From contig NC_081824.1 in NCBI RefSeq assembly GCF_030867095.1, positions 392,536,829 to 392,600,828 on the forward strand: a DNA stretch of 64,000 bases, in the 5' to 3' direction. The notes under the pieces were generated by a model. That model was not told the DNA's origin, ran no database searches, and was given only the letters and a program-made list of their open reading frames with translations. Of this stretch, positions 36,371 to 48,390 are shown in pieces; within the stretch, counting starts at the first letter, position 1, and every line of letters starts with the position of its first letter. The DNA comes from Alligator mississippiensis. Lineage: Eukaryota > Chordata > Crocodylia > Alligatoridae. Position numbers and translations under genes: made by a program.

Positions 36371-37559
36371 CTTTTTATTGGCATAAGTGCCAAAAGTGCA
36401 ACTAAAAAGTGCCACTTCGTTTGCAATTCCACTCATATAGAATTCCACTCCTCTGTACAAATTAGGCCATTTTTCTGGTAGATTCAATTAAAAAGTAATC
36501 ATTTAATTAATATTGTAACATTTTGAATCTGTGACATTCTGTGCTTCTACAAATAAAACCTGCATTCATCAGCTAGCTTAACCAGAGAAAATCATGCCTA
36601 GAGCAAGACTCAAGCAGACAAGACTTTTCTGGTCTCATAAAAAGAATTATGTTCCATGCATCACAATTGAATATAAACACCCCCTTATAAAGATAATTCT
36701 TTTGTATATAAATAAATAGAACTGGTAGGACTTTCTGAAATATCAGTACTCTATGATTTCTACCAGTCATTGTCCTCAGGTAGGGGAGGAGCAAAATGGA
36801 GGAAGCTAATGTATTTTTTCCCTACTAGATTTCTGTTCCATACATGTGAACAGAATAACATAAATGGGTGAGACAAGGGAGAGCCTCCCTCTCCCACCAC
36901 CCCGATTCCTACTCCAGGAAAAAGCATGTCCTGCCATGTTCAAACTGAGAATACTTTATTCCCTTTTCAGATCACCAGTGAAAATTAAAGAGGTGACTCT
37001 TAATTAGAGTAGGTACATTTAAAAAAAACAACAACCCCCCCCACGTTTTTATCCAATATCTTTTATGTATAATAATGTTACTTTTGATATCAATTACTCA
37101 AAAACATGTTTAGTTGTCATCAGCCTCCCCAAAAGACATCCCTGCCAAAAACTGAAATTAAGCAATGAAATATTTAGAACCTGATAATGAAAGTGTGTAT
37201 AAACTTTAGTAAAACAGTTTGTCTCTCCTAGCCACAAAATGCAAAAGTAAATGGTAAAAATAAGTAAGAATTCCAAAACTACTTAAATTTTAGTAAGCAA
37301 CATTAGCAAAGACATTAACTTATCTGTAGAAAAATTAGTACATTTTTGCTTTTTTTTATTCCTATGCTGAGACAGACAGCACCTTACATTTCTTCCATGG
37401 TAGTGAACATTTTCAGCTGATAGTAATTTCAGTTGGATGACTGTTTCAAGGATGTAATTAGATATCCTATAATTAGACATTAATAATTTAGACATCTTGA
37501 CTCCCATTTATGATATTTGACCACTGGATGTGAATTCATATGATTTAGAAGAAAATTTG

Positions 37560-38370
37560 CAAGAGTTTTCGAGAAATTTCCACCACAACAAATAGTTCCA
37601 TGAGAGGGAGCATTACAGGCATTCTGCCTGCAGTTTCCCCCTCTTCCCTGCTTTCTTTCCCCTCTCCAGACTGGGGATCAGTCTGCAAAAAGTGTTGTGG
37701 CGTTAGGAGCAGAGGCTGTTCCATTCCTCCAGGTCCTGGTGGCCCGGAATAGCAGGGCTTAGTGCCCCATAGTTGTTTCAAAGCTGATGCCCACAGCCCT
37801 AACATGGGGGTGCAGGTGCAGTGCTCTCTAGTGCTGCATGAGGGGAAACTTCTCTCCTGTGCAACACTTCAATGGTGTTGCTTGCAGCCCCATGAGTAGG
37901 GTTGTGCTGTGTCAGAGTTTCTGCCCTGTGCCTCCCTTCAAAGCCAGCACCTACCACCCCTCACATGGGGCTGCTGATGCAGGGCTCTTCATACACTGTA
38001 TGTAGGGGAGCTTCTCTCCAATGCAACACTTCAAAGCTGGCACCCACAGCCCACCCAGGCAAAGCCCTCAACCTGTTCCCCAGACCAGGCAGTCCCTGGT
38101 CTGGGAAAGAGGTAGGGAGTATTACCCCCTCCTGTTCTTCCCTCCCCTCCTAGACCAGTCTGGGAGGGGAGGGGAGCAGCAATACAAGGCTTCCAGTCCC
38201 CAGCAATCTCTGAAGGCAAGTGTTTACATGTTTGTTCTTGTGAAAAAATCTCTGGACACCTGGAATATCTTTTCCTGGAAGGGCATGAAGAAATTTCTTC
38301 TGGAGAAATTGAACAAACACCTGAACGCCTGTCATTTCTAGTGGGCAAGTAGCAATTCTGCCAGTAGAAA
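37560..38370. mobile_element. non-autonomous repeat, family shared with 57.4-58.3 kb
   Basis: GC-rich, with CCCAGACCAGGCAGTCCCTGG palindrome (38075-38105) and a terminal foldback TTTCTAGTGGGCAAG/TTCTGCCAGTAGAAA (38330-38372). Both features recur at 58060-58085 and 58275-58325. Two internal partial repeats of CTTCTCTCC..TGCAACACTTCAA lie at 37850 and 38010. Ends are approximate. Confidence 0.5.
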
Positions 38371-39419
38371 TGTTACACCTGTACATGGACATTGTACATT
38401 TATTACAACTTGGAGATAGCATTCCTTGTTATACTGCATCAGGTATTTAGAAATACCTCCGCTTCAGAAAATAACAAAAAATGCTGGCTTGGAAAAGAGA
38501 ATAGCATGAGAGAGATGACAAAGCAAAGCTGTGGTAAAGTACACATTTTTCATTTTGGTAGATATACTTGCTCTGCTTTAAACTGAACATATCAGCACCT
38601 CACCCTTGTCTTAACATTCTATAACCTTAAAACTTATGAAAGTTTAATTCTAAGGATAAAAGTTTAATACATCAGCAGAAGCTAGCAGCTGAATAAGAAT
38701 GTTTCAGAAAGGTTTCTTAAACACAGAAAAGAAAGAATTCAAATCATTTGTGAATATTCCATATTACAAAAAACAGGTTCTTTGAAAAACTTCATGTTTT
38801 TGGCTCAAAGACTATCAAGATTACTTATAACCTTTGAGAGAGGTCCATCCACTAATACCAAACACAGAATTATGTGAAATAATTGCCAGCCTTTATGTTT
38901 TTAATATATTCATTTCTCTGATCAATTAAAAATATTAGCATTTAGGAATAAGTACATTTTGAAATGACCACTAGGAAAGAAACCTTCACCCTGAAAAAAA
39001 TTACTAAAGCAGATGGAGAGGAGAGAAATTTCTGGTAAATATTTCAGGATAAGACTTTTATAGGCTCCAGCTTAATATGGGAAATCAGCAGACTCAGTTT
39101 AACTCATATTAAATAATTTAAAAACGGCCAAGAAAGCCTGGTTAAAGTGGACCGAGAAAAATAATGTGAAATCTGTAAATCTACATTGGAGCCTGTGCTG
39201 CGTTGTAGCTCTAATCAAACTAACTATAAATGAGCCACCTTGGATATCTGAAACAGTCCAGCAGTGTCAGCCTGGAGCTCTGTTGAGTCATGTTTAAATG
39301 AGTAGCAAGGTAAAACAATCTCAGGCATATCTGTGCTACACTGAAATGTAGACCAACATTATATTTAACACTTGCTCATCTGATATGTTTTAGTTTCTAT
39401 TGTAAATGAGTTTCATCAC

Positions 39420-39520
39420 CAGGGATACTGGTTTTCTCTGATAAACAAGAATCCCCAATTTTCAGATTGAAAAAAGTAACCCAAAATCCCCCTTTTACAT
39501 GATCAAAATGAAATGCCTCT
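39420..39520. mobile_element. hAT-like MITE, 5' end fragment
   Basis: CAGGGATACTGGTTTTCTCTG then GATTGAAAAAAGTAACCC and AAAATGAAATGCC, the left half of the 33263 family. The right half is missing. Confidence 0.7.
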
Positions 39521-39559
39521 AAATATATGCATATACATGTGCGCACACACACACACACT

Positions 39560-40527
39560 TATATGGGGGACAGAGGTGGGGTTAATTTCCCCCTCCCTCC
39601 CCTGTCCTGCTGGCCTGCCAGGGTCTGCCTGGCTGGGGCAGAGCAGCTGATGTCAGGGTTTCCCCCTCACATCACAGCTGTAGTGTCAGGGATGGGTGCA
39701 TGGCCAGAAACCAACTGACATGGCCCTCTGAAGTGAAGCGGGCAGGAGGAGGTTTATTTCCCACTCTGTCCCTTCTTGCCCTAGAGGACCACAGCTGGGG
39801 TCTGCCAGCCCCAGCTGCCACCTCTGTTGCTCACCCCCCAGCCAGGCAGACCTCCGCTGGGTTCCCCAGGGAGAAAGGGGAGGGAGGGGAGAATAAACCC
39901 CCTCCCTACCCTCTTTGTCTCAGGAGGCCATGCCAGCTGGCATCTGGCCATGCCCCTGCCCCTGCCATTGGAGCAGTGAGGGGGGAGTGACCCTGACAGG
40001 GGATGGTGTGCCCCAGCAAGGCAGACCATGGCTGAGATCTGTGCCAGTGGGACAGGGCAGGGAGGGGGGAATTAAACCTCCTTCTGTCTCCCATTCGCTT
40101 AAGGCTGCTGCCAGGGCTGGCTATGCCCCCAGTGTATGAGCGGCAAGGAGGGAGGGTGGCCATGCCCCCCATGCTCAAGCAGCAAGGGGGGAGGGTGGGA
40201 AATGCCTGGCAGGGGCTGTTTCCCCCTTTCCCCTCCAGCACACCCCAACTGGGGCCGTGCAGGTCAGGGTGGGGATTTAAACCCTTCCCAATCATACTCA
40301 GCCTGCCAGGACCTGGCTACATCCCCACCCTCAGTTCAGTTTCCCTCCAGCAGAGGGCTTGCTTTAGTGCCCCCTGGCTTCTAGCCTGAGCCACTACAGG
40401 CATGTGCCTGCAATTCTGGGATCAAAAGTAAATAGCTATTCATCTGCATGCCGGTTCAATTTATGCAGGTTAGACTAACCTGCAAAGATTGAATTGATTC
40501 AAGTTAGGGCTTTTTGAATGTCTGTAC
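39560..40527. mobile_element. GC-rich element with GGGACAGAC-family right end
   Basis: Contains repeated words (GGGAGGGTGG, CAAGGAGGGAGGG, GGCCATGCCC) and ends GGTTAGACTAACCTGCAAAG ... AGGGCTTTTTGAATGTCTGT, as at 19161. The left end is not defined. Its reading frames are composition artefacts. Confidence 0.5.
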
Positions 40528-41527
40528 TTTGCCTGGGTGTGCAGGGTGGAGCAGAGGCCATGATCTCAGCAGATATGGTGTAAACAGCATGGGGTCTGAC
40601 TTCAGTGTACAGAGGCCAGCAGAGGTGGCATGGGGCTCAATCTGGCAGTGTGAGGCCACATAGAGGCAGTGATGAGCTTGATCCATCAGTGTGAGTCAGG
40701 GCAGAGCAGAGCTGAACTCAGAAGCTGGGGTGTAGTTGTGCCAAATCCTGGAATGCAGGGCCTGATCTGACTCATAGATGAGCCCAGTGCCACTCATCTG
40801 GTTTGGGGGGCCAGAAGTTAAGCATCACTGTTATATGAGGTATAAAGTCAGTTCTGACTCCTTTTATATATTGTTTTTGTGTATTGTAGAATATATCCCA
40901 ATATTTCCCGCTGTCCAAATATAATCTTGCTCTTAAAATTTAACTTATCTGCCTGTGCTGAAAGGGTAAAATAATACCAGATTTTAAGAACAGATTATTT
41001 TTCTTCTGGAGATATGCATATTTGGGGGGAAAAAAAGATTTACGAAGTGACAGATGCATAATAAGTGCTATCTATTGTAAGCATAAGACCAGCTACCTGT
41101 ACACTAACACACCAGTTTGGTGGCAGATTTAAAAGTCAGTTGTAAAGCAGTGCCTGTTCACTGGATCTTTCTTCAATTCAAAGCATCGTATCATGTTGTC
41201 ATAATTACATCAAGAAGGCATTAAAAACAAAAATAACAATAGACTTGATCCTTCCCTTCTTCTAAAGTCCAGTTAAATCACCTGAAGTAATATTTGCAAA
41301 AGCTATTCCCCACTCATTCACCATATCTGTGGCCTTTTCCTTCTTTTCCTGGGTTCAAATCTTCTTTTGCAAGTTTCCTTTAGAAACTTCCATAACATTC
41401 CATATAGTTCATAAGCCCTATCCAGCTTTTTTATAAATTGCTTTTTCTCCCAGATTGTCCTCTAACTTTACTGTATTCAAAATATGATCTTCACAGGGAT
41501 GGAAGGTTTTGTTTGGTCTGGTAAAAA

Positions 41528-41600
41528 ATAAGCTTCCATTTTATGGATGGAAAAGATGTTGTTGAAACTCACCCAAGAATACACAGTGAGTCAAGCCAAA
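41528..41600 (+). mobile_element. MIR-like SINE fragment
   Basis: CCATTTTATGGATGGAAAAG ... GAAACTCACCCAAGAATACACAGTGAGTC has the layout of the MIR/tRNA-SINE body (dilution/Gly-rich, 'ACTTGCCCAAGGTCACACAG'-type). Short and diverged. Confidence 0.5.
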
Positions 41601-42300
41601 GTTGTCAATACTGCTACATTACAATGCACATGTCCCAAAGCAGACATCATAGGAGTCTTGCCTAGAAAAGAAAGAAATATATTTGTCTATATGACCACGT
41701 TCAAGTAAATCCAGAACAACTCTTGGTAGCTGAGAAGGGAATCCAGCTGATGGTACTCAAATAAATCATGAATCCTTTACCTTTCTTGAAGAATGTAATA
41801 GCAACTATAAAGAAATAATAGGATGCAGGCATAAGACTTTTCATATTTTTAAAACCCTGACAAATTGACATTTTCATATAATTTTTTCTCAGATATATTT
41901 CATTGATTTAATGTAGTACTGAGAATACTTTTGCTATCCATTTTTTAACCTCTGCCAGAGAAATCTACTTTATTTCAAATTTGCCTGGAAGTCATAAAAC
42001 ATCTAATAGGCAGTAAAGTGCATAAAACATATTTTTCTAAGACTGTACAGTAGCCAACAGTAGTGCTAAAAATATAAAGATGGCTCATCTTTATATGTGA
42101 TTGTAATGAATTATACTATGTTTTTGAAATTTATGACAAGGAAACATGCATAATTTTTTTTTTTTTTTACTTTTTTTTATATTCAGAGGAACTCTTCTCT
42201 CTGTTACTTGGAAGAAGTAAGAACAGGATTACAAAAAGTAGGCTACAAGCAAAGGGCTACAGAACCCCAGTTACATTGGCAGAGTAAGTGCCACTGAGGC

Positions 42301-42367
42301 CAGGGACAGAAATTATACATGAACTAGCATAAGAGATCAGAAACCAGTTTAAATCTGGAACACAACA
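42301..42367. mobile_element. GGGACAGAC-family MITE fragment
   Basis: CAGGGACAGAAATTATACATG ... GATCAGAAACCAGTTTAAATCTGG matches the left half of the 18382 MITE. Confidence 0.6.
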
Positions 42368-42373
42368 GGGCTA

Positions 42374-42910
42374 GGGACAGACGTTCAAAAAGCCTGAGCC
42401 TGAATTGATTCGGTCTTTGCAGGTTAGTCTAACCTGACTAGGTTAAACTGGTGTGTAACCACACAAACATCTCCAAAATGCAGGCACGTGCCTGCAGTGC
42501 CTCAGGCTAGAAGCCAGGGGGCATTAGAGCAGCCCTCCCTTTTCTTTGGTGGGGGGGGGTGGGTATGGCCAGGCCCAGCAGTTTGCTCTCATTAGGAAGG
42601 GGTTCCCTCCCCTTCACTGTTTATAACAGAGCATTGAGTTTCACAGCAGGAAGTTACACAGGGAGTTGTGAGCATTTGTCAGGCATCAAACAAAATGAAG
42701 CCTTTCTCATTTGTTGAAGCTCTTCTTCAACAACTTTTTCCAAGGAAGGAAGGGAGGAACATTACCAGCTACCTGTTGATTAGCTCTGTAAAGCCCTAAG
42801 CCAACACTGTCCTGTCTGCCTTTGTCCTGTCTCCTACAGCACAGACCATAGCCAGCATGTCGTATGCTAGCTAATGCTGAGAGGTATCTGCGTAAGGCAG
42901 AGGGGAAGGG
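42374..42910. mobile_element. GGGACAGAC-family longer element, inverse of 18.5-19.2 kb
   Basis: Begins GGGACAGACGTTCAAAAAGCC. It carries the reverse complements of CTTCTAGCCTAAGCCACTGC and TCAGCATTAGCTAGCAT seen at 18546-19161. The right end near 42910 is less clear. Confidence 0.6.
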
Positions 42911-42984
42911 AGAAATCCCTGCTTGAGCAAGGAGTGGTGAGGGAAGTGGGGGAGCAGGAGGAAATCAGGCATACTGCTGCTATT

Positions 42985-43190
42985 CTCTCACTAGGAGGGC
43001 AGTGAAGCAATGGAACAGGTTACCCAGACACATTGTGGACTCTCCATCCTTGGAGTTTTTTAAGACCCAGGGAGACAAAGCCTTGGCTGGGATGATATAG
43101 TTGGGGATGGCCCTGCTTTGAGCAGGGGGTTGAACTAGATGACCTCCTGAGGTTCCTTCCAAACCTAATTTTCTATGATTCTATGATAAA
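42985..43190 (+). mobile_element. CR1 LINE 3' end
   Basis: GTGAAGCAATGGAACAGGTTACCC, CTCCATCCTTGGAG, GAGCAGGGGGTTGAACTAGATGACCTCCTGAGGTTCC in sense, ending in the diagnostic TTCTATGATTCTATGAT tail. Confidence 0.92.
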
Positions 43191-43196
43191 CTCATA

Positions 43197-44802
43197 GGGC
43201 GCATCCAGATGAGCCCACACATGCCTCATGCAGCATCTCAAACTCCTTTGAGATGCTGCAAGAGGCATATGCAGGAACAGGAAAAGGTTCCCCCTGCTGC
43301 AAGTTTGCAGCGCAGGGGCAAAAATAGACCCCTGGATATCCAGGGGTAAAAAAAAAAATGAAGCTAAAAAAAGTGGGGCAGGAGCTAAAAAAAGCAGAGC
43401 AGGCAACAGAGCTAAAACAAGCAGGGCAGGCAACCGGAGGCTGAGACCTCCACAGAGATACTCTGGCTGCCAGAGCATCTCTGTGGTTGGCCCTCACCCT
43501 GATGCTGAAGCACATTGCCTGCCTGTGCAGGGCAGGCAGTGTACCAGCAGCAGGGCTTCAGTGCCAGTAAGTAATGGGTCATGGGGGCTGGAGGAGGGGG
43601 GAGAGGACTATGGGGGGACCCCCACTGGGGATAGGGCCAGGTGGGGCAGCAATTGCGGGGCTGGGGTGGAGCATGTAAGCACTGCAGGGGGGGTGGTAGC
43701 CCCTGCAGGGGCCATTTGGCCCCTGGTGCGGGGGCTGTTACCCCTGGAGGGGTAGGCCCTGAGGGGGGGGGCATGGCCCCCCAGGGGGGCAGAAAAACAT
43801 ATATTTATGTATTCATGAATTCATGAAACATATTTAGAATTCACTCTATTATTATGATAGACATACAGGTAGTCTTCCAAATTTCTTTATTATCATAGAT
43901 ATATCAATAAAACATTCCCAACTGATCTCTCTCTCTCTCTCTCTATATATATATAGTGGTCTTTTGTTTTAATTGTGCAGGGACATGGATTTTGGGGTAT
44001 TTTAAAGAGTGACTTTGGGATATTTTTATCAGGGATTTTTGAGTTTTCCAATAGGGAACACCAGAATTCCTCCTAGGGAGGCCATTGACAGGACCCTGCC
44101 TGCTCAGAGCTGGCATCTTGGACCAGCTGAAGGTGGCTGACCTCCTGGCCAATTGGGGCCAGGAGGTCATGCTTTGACAGTTCAAAGCAGGCCACCACAC
44201 CCACAATATCTTCCGGGCGATAGCTGCCCAGATGGCCGGGCAGGGGCGCACATGGCAGTAGTGCCACACAAAGGCCAAACCTGTAGCCACAGCCCGCTGG
44301 CAGCTGGCCCAGAGGGGCAGATGCTTCTACTGGCTGTGCAGTCCCCATTTGAGTCTGGCAGGTGTGCAGCAGGTCACAGCCAGGCAGCAGCCATGCTGCC
44401 ACACTGCTGTACTGGGTAAAGGGTGTAGGGAACTCTTAGGGCTGCTTCAGCTGGCACAAGGGGTAGTGTCCCCAGGTACCAATTCATTTGGCTCCAGAAG
44501 CTCCTGAGAGTGAGTAGCTCTGAGCTACTTGCCAGGGCAGTTTTTTGTATGGATGGGGCCAGGACAGGGCAGCTTTTATACTGCTGGGGACAGCACAGAT
44601 GCTCGCTCCGGGCTCTAGCTCCCCCTGGCTGCAGATCCAGGAGGATCCAGGCAGGGTTATTTTGCCCCAAGGGGACACAATTTGCTCCACACCAAAGTGC
44701 ATGTCTGAGTACATGCACTGAGGCAAAAAGCCCCATCTCAAATTTGCACCACTTATATTTGAGCTGCTGCAAGTGCATGTGCTTGCATGTGTGGATGCGC
44801 CC
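43197..44802 (+). mobile_element. Harbinger-like element, copy 2, with decayed Myb/SANT-like ORF
   Basis: Inverted ends GGGCGCATCCAGATGAGCCC and GTGTGGATGCGCCC; the CTCAT just outside the left end is mirrored by ATGAG outside the right. Hairpin at 43223-43266. The Myb/SANT-like text is clearest here on the + strand at about 44115-44300: DLLANWGQEVM, then HNIFRAIAAQMAGQG and a CHTKAK block, which fits the Trp spacing and QCR.K-type end of trihelix domains. Stops interrupt it. It sits directly after a CR1 tail. Class is inferred from the accessory ORF; no transposase and no clear target duplication. Confidence 0.7.
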
Positions 44803-45732
44803 ATGAGTAGCAGCAGAGACATAGGTGTGCTGTGTGAGCCTCTGCTGTGTTTTCAGCTATTTTTGTCCCCGCTCCCCGCCACCCCCACAAAGGCAGTTTC
44901 TAGAGCTACTGCCCCAGTTGCCCCATCTCAGTTACACTACTGAAGAGCAGCCCCTCTCATGTTTTAGCCTCTATGATTAAGAATACAGAGTTCTAGATAC
45001 TCAGTTCCTTCCCTCATCTAAAGACAGTTTACAACTATGCCAAAATATCTCCCTCTCTTGGATGCCCACAAATCAGCCTTAAAAGGAACACTGGGCAGGT
45101 ATCTGACCAAGGCCTTAATAGTGAGGCCAAAACATGGTGTGATGGTTTTCCTCCTCTATCTCAACAGCTATAATGTTATGACTTAGCTGTGGGAACATGC
45201 AGTTCCACAGCTGCTTGGTCACTGTGCAGCTTGTACATGATCAGTATGTGCATGTATTCTTATGTATCCACAATGCAGAGGCAAAAGAATTGCAACGTAT
45301 GTTAAGTGGCAAAAATGCTACTTGCAAATCTAGAAAACTACCATTTAGGCACACAAGGGAAAATAAATTCTACCCATTATGTGATGCTGTCTTCCTTTAA
45401 CTAAACTGGTTGCGGTTTTCATTTGAAGTCAAAACACTATAAACTTTCCTTTCAAATATACTTTAAGAAGTTTTGAAGAAATCCCAGACTTGTTTGTGAA
45501 TGTTTGATTGTATAATGTTCTTGTATCCTTCCCTGTTTTTCATTAATTGCTTTTTGTTTTGTTCTGTTTTGTTTTGACAAAAGGGAATAATAGAGATTTC
45601 ATAAACACAACACAACAAATTTAAAATACTAGCTAGAGGATTATATATTTGGATCAAATTTCCTACTGGAAAACTAATAATAAGAAAATTGCTCTGAAAA
45701 AAAATCCAGTTTGGTCTTAAATTAAATATGTA

Positions 45733-45747
45733 TGGTGTGTGTGTGTA

Positions 45748-45814
<67 letters not shown>

Positions 45815-45815
45815 G
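45733..45815. repeat. TG/TA microsatellite
   Basis: Long TG run with two TATG interruptions, ending in (TA)9. Confidence 0.95.
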
Positions 45816-46379
45816 TAGTTGTAAAGATAATAATTTATTCTTTAGCACAAAATATTTAATTTAATATAGTTAAAGATGCATATGTTGAGATCATACTCCT
45901 TTCTGTCTAAGGGTGAAAACATCTTTCTGGTATGAATAGAGAGGGTTCAGTTGCCTCCACAGGGTTCCATCATTTTCTTTTTCATATATTGCAAACTACA
46001 CTGGTTCAAGCCAGAAAAGGTTGGACAGCAGGCAGACTGGTAAGTGGACAGGACAAATATAATCTTTTTCTACCTTTAAAGAAGTTACATGAAAATATTA
46101 ACAATCTACACAGAACCAGCAATCACCCTAAAAACACCGAGAAAGCTGTAATATATAGCCAATACCTCCAATGTCACTGAATTTGCACTGAGAATACCTG
46201 CAATGGTCACCTCACAAATCTCCCAACAAGGACACTCCTCTAGAAAGATAGATCATACTTTTGAAAGACCCACCTGGATACCAGGTGAAGAATTGCTGCC
46301 ATACGAAAAGAAAATGCCCACAAATCACACACCATTAATTATGACGGATAATACTTTCCTGGAACCTGTATGGAAAATC

Positions 46380-47650
46380 CTTAAACAATTGTAACTCATA
46401 CTAGAAGAAGACCCAGTTCTTAAAGAGATCTTTCCAGAACCACTATCCTAGCCTTTAAACAAGCACCGGACCTTGCCAACCTCATCACCAGAAGCAAACT
46501 TCCTATGGTCCAAAGCATACTGAATGGATCCAGGCTATGCTGAGACAAGGTATGTAAAATGTACCAACACATCTCCACCACTCCCACAATAACTACATCA
46601 GAACCATCACCATTCCTGGATCTTACACCCGTACCTCCAGAAATGTAATACAGTAAAAGCTGCATTATTCAGCACCTTACAAACCGGCATGCTCTATTAA
46701 CTGGCATGCCAGTTTGTAAGGTAAATGAAACTGGAAGTGCCCACTGTGGCAATTCTGGTTTCGCCATGCCCTCACAGCCCCGGGCAAAGCAGCCTGTGCT
46801 GCTGAGCCCCAAAGACCCGGGTTATAGCAGCCTGCACGGGGCCTTCCTCCCTGTCCCCCGGCACACTGATGTCGTGGGAAGGGTGGCGGCGCACTGTATG
46901 TGGTGGGAGGGGTGGCAGCCTGAACAGGCAAAGATGCCTGTTTGGGTCTCTCAGGTAAATGGCATATTTGGTTATCTGGCATCCCCCATTTCCCATGAGT
47001 CCCAGATAACAATGCTTTTGCTGTATATTTCATCCAGTGCACTAAATGCTCTGATGGAAAATATGTAGGACAAACCAGACAACTACTGTGTACCAGAAGT
47101 AATGCACATCGGAAATCTATCAAAGACAAGAACACCCAATTACCTGTGGGTACACACTTCTCAAAAGACAACCACTCTCTCTCCAATCTTTCAGTACTGT
47201 TCCTCAAGGGGAATTTACAAAACACCATTCATAGATGAGCCTATGAACTTCATTTCATAAATCTATTGGATACAAAAAATCATGGACTAAATATAGACAT
47301 TGGATTTATGGTACATTATAACCTGCCTGCCATCTGATAAGCCCAGGTAACCTGTCTTCAATTTACCAGATACATTCTATCACTAGTTCAACATTCCACC
47401 CCTTTCTCCTGCACCTACCTGTCTGACACCTACTGTCTCCCATTCCTTCTGATGTTCACTGCCACACATTTGCATTTTCACAGACCTGCATTTTGCATAT
47501 TGGCTTATATTCTACCCAGGAGAGCACACAAAATACCACCAGACTCTCCCTATTCCTGAAGAAGGGTGTTTGTGCCCAAAAGCTTGCAAAGAACAATTTT
47601 TCCAACTATTTAGTTGGTCTAATAAAATATATCACATTTACTCAAAGAAC
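46380..47650 (+). mobile_element. Penelope-like retroelement 3' part with GIY-YIG endonuclease remnant
   Basis: Before the inserted MITE the frame reads DPVLKEIFPEP and then, in another frame, DLANLITRSKLP-like text, the typical linker before the endonuclease. After the MITE it reads CTKCSDGKYVGQTRQLL, then RSNAHRKSI, the KYVGQT..L..R...H core of the GIY-YIG nuclease, and THFSKDNHS. The 3' tail CTGAAGAAGGGTGTTTGTGC ... AAAGCTTGCAAAG ... TTGGTCTAATAAAATATATCAC matches such elements as remembered. Stops and frameshifts make it inactive. The reverse transcriptase is missing or unrecognisable upstream. Confidence 0.8.
46651..47023. mobile_element. Tigger-like MITE inserted in the Penelope-like element
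   Basis: Left end CAGTAAAAGCTGCATTATTC, right end CAGATAACAATGCTTTTGCTG, with TA on both sides (46649-46650 and 47024-47025). Removing the insert and one TA makes the Penelope frame continuous across the site. The ends resemble the Tigger-like terminus at 24883. Confidence 0.9.
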
Positions 47651-47734
47651 CTTTCCTGCCTATGAAAATATTCATGCTGTCTTTCTGCAGCATGTTTTCA
47701 AAAGTGAAAATCATAGCCAGAGCTATTGCTGACA

Positions 47735-47980
47735 TCAGGAAAAAAATTCTTTACAGTGAGGGACTTCAGGAAGAAATTCCTTACAGTGAGGGTTGCCAGA
47801 ATATGGAATACGCTTCCAAGGGAGGTGGTGCTGCTCCCTTCCTTGGAGGTATTTAAAAGGAGATTGGACAAACACTTGGCTAGCGTCATCTGACCCCAGC
47901 GCTCTTTTCTGTCCAGGGCAGGGGGTCAGACTCGATTTAATAGGTGCCTTCTGAGCCTAAAATCTATTAAATCTATTTTT
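47735..47980 (+). mobile_element. CR1-type LINE 3' end
   Basis: CAGGAAGAAATTCCTTACAG, GTTGCCAGAATATGGAATACG, CTTGGAGGTATTTAAAAGGAG, GGGCAGGGGGTCAGACTCG and the repeated tail AAATCTATTAAATCTATT. Confidence 0.85.
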
Positions 47981-48112
47981 TGCACAATAATATTTTAGTG
48001 AAAATGTTGGACTTGATCTAAAGTCTACTGAAGTCAGTGCAAAATGTCTAACAGGCTTCAATACATTGTTAACCTATATATTCCCCCGTTCAATATGACC
48101 CTGAATTGAAGA

Positions 48113-48190
48113 CAACCCCCAATAATTAGATTCTAGACATGGAAAATTTATACATTTGTTATAATTTTCCATGTTTAGAACCTCATTATT
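48113..48190. repeat. inverted repeat, ~36-bp arms
   Basis: CCCCCAATAATTAGATTCTAG..CATGGAAAATT pairs with AATTTTCCATG..TAGAACCTCATTATTGG. Likely a small MITE or one end of a mariner/Tigger element (flank text GACCCTGAATTGAAGAC). Confidence 0.75.
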
Positions 48191-48224
48191 GGAGGGTCAT
48201 TGTAAACTTGTCATCTTCCCCCAC

Positions 48225-48390
48225 AGCTGCAGTGGGAAAGGTGGTGGTTGAGGAGATAGTGGGGCATGTAGTAGGGGCAGGAGGTAGGGGATGCAGTTGG
48301 AGGGCAGATGGTGGGGGACATGGTGGGGAGCAGGCAGTGGGGCAGGTGGTGGAGAGGAAGGTGGTGAAGGACAGGCAGTGGGAAATGTTC
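48225..48390. repeat. purine-rich GTGG minisatellite
   Basis: Irregular GGTGG/GGGGCA/GGCAGTGGG units on the + strand. Confidence 0.6.

Noticed and set aside
39700..40295. Several Pro/Gly-rich frames on both strands
   Set aside because: GC-rich non-autonomous element with repeated words; no codon-level pattern or domain.
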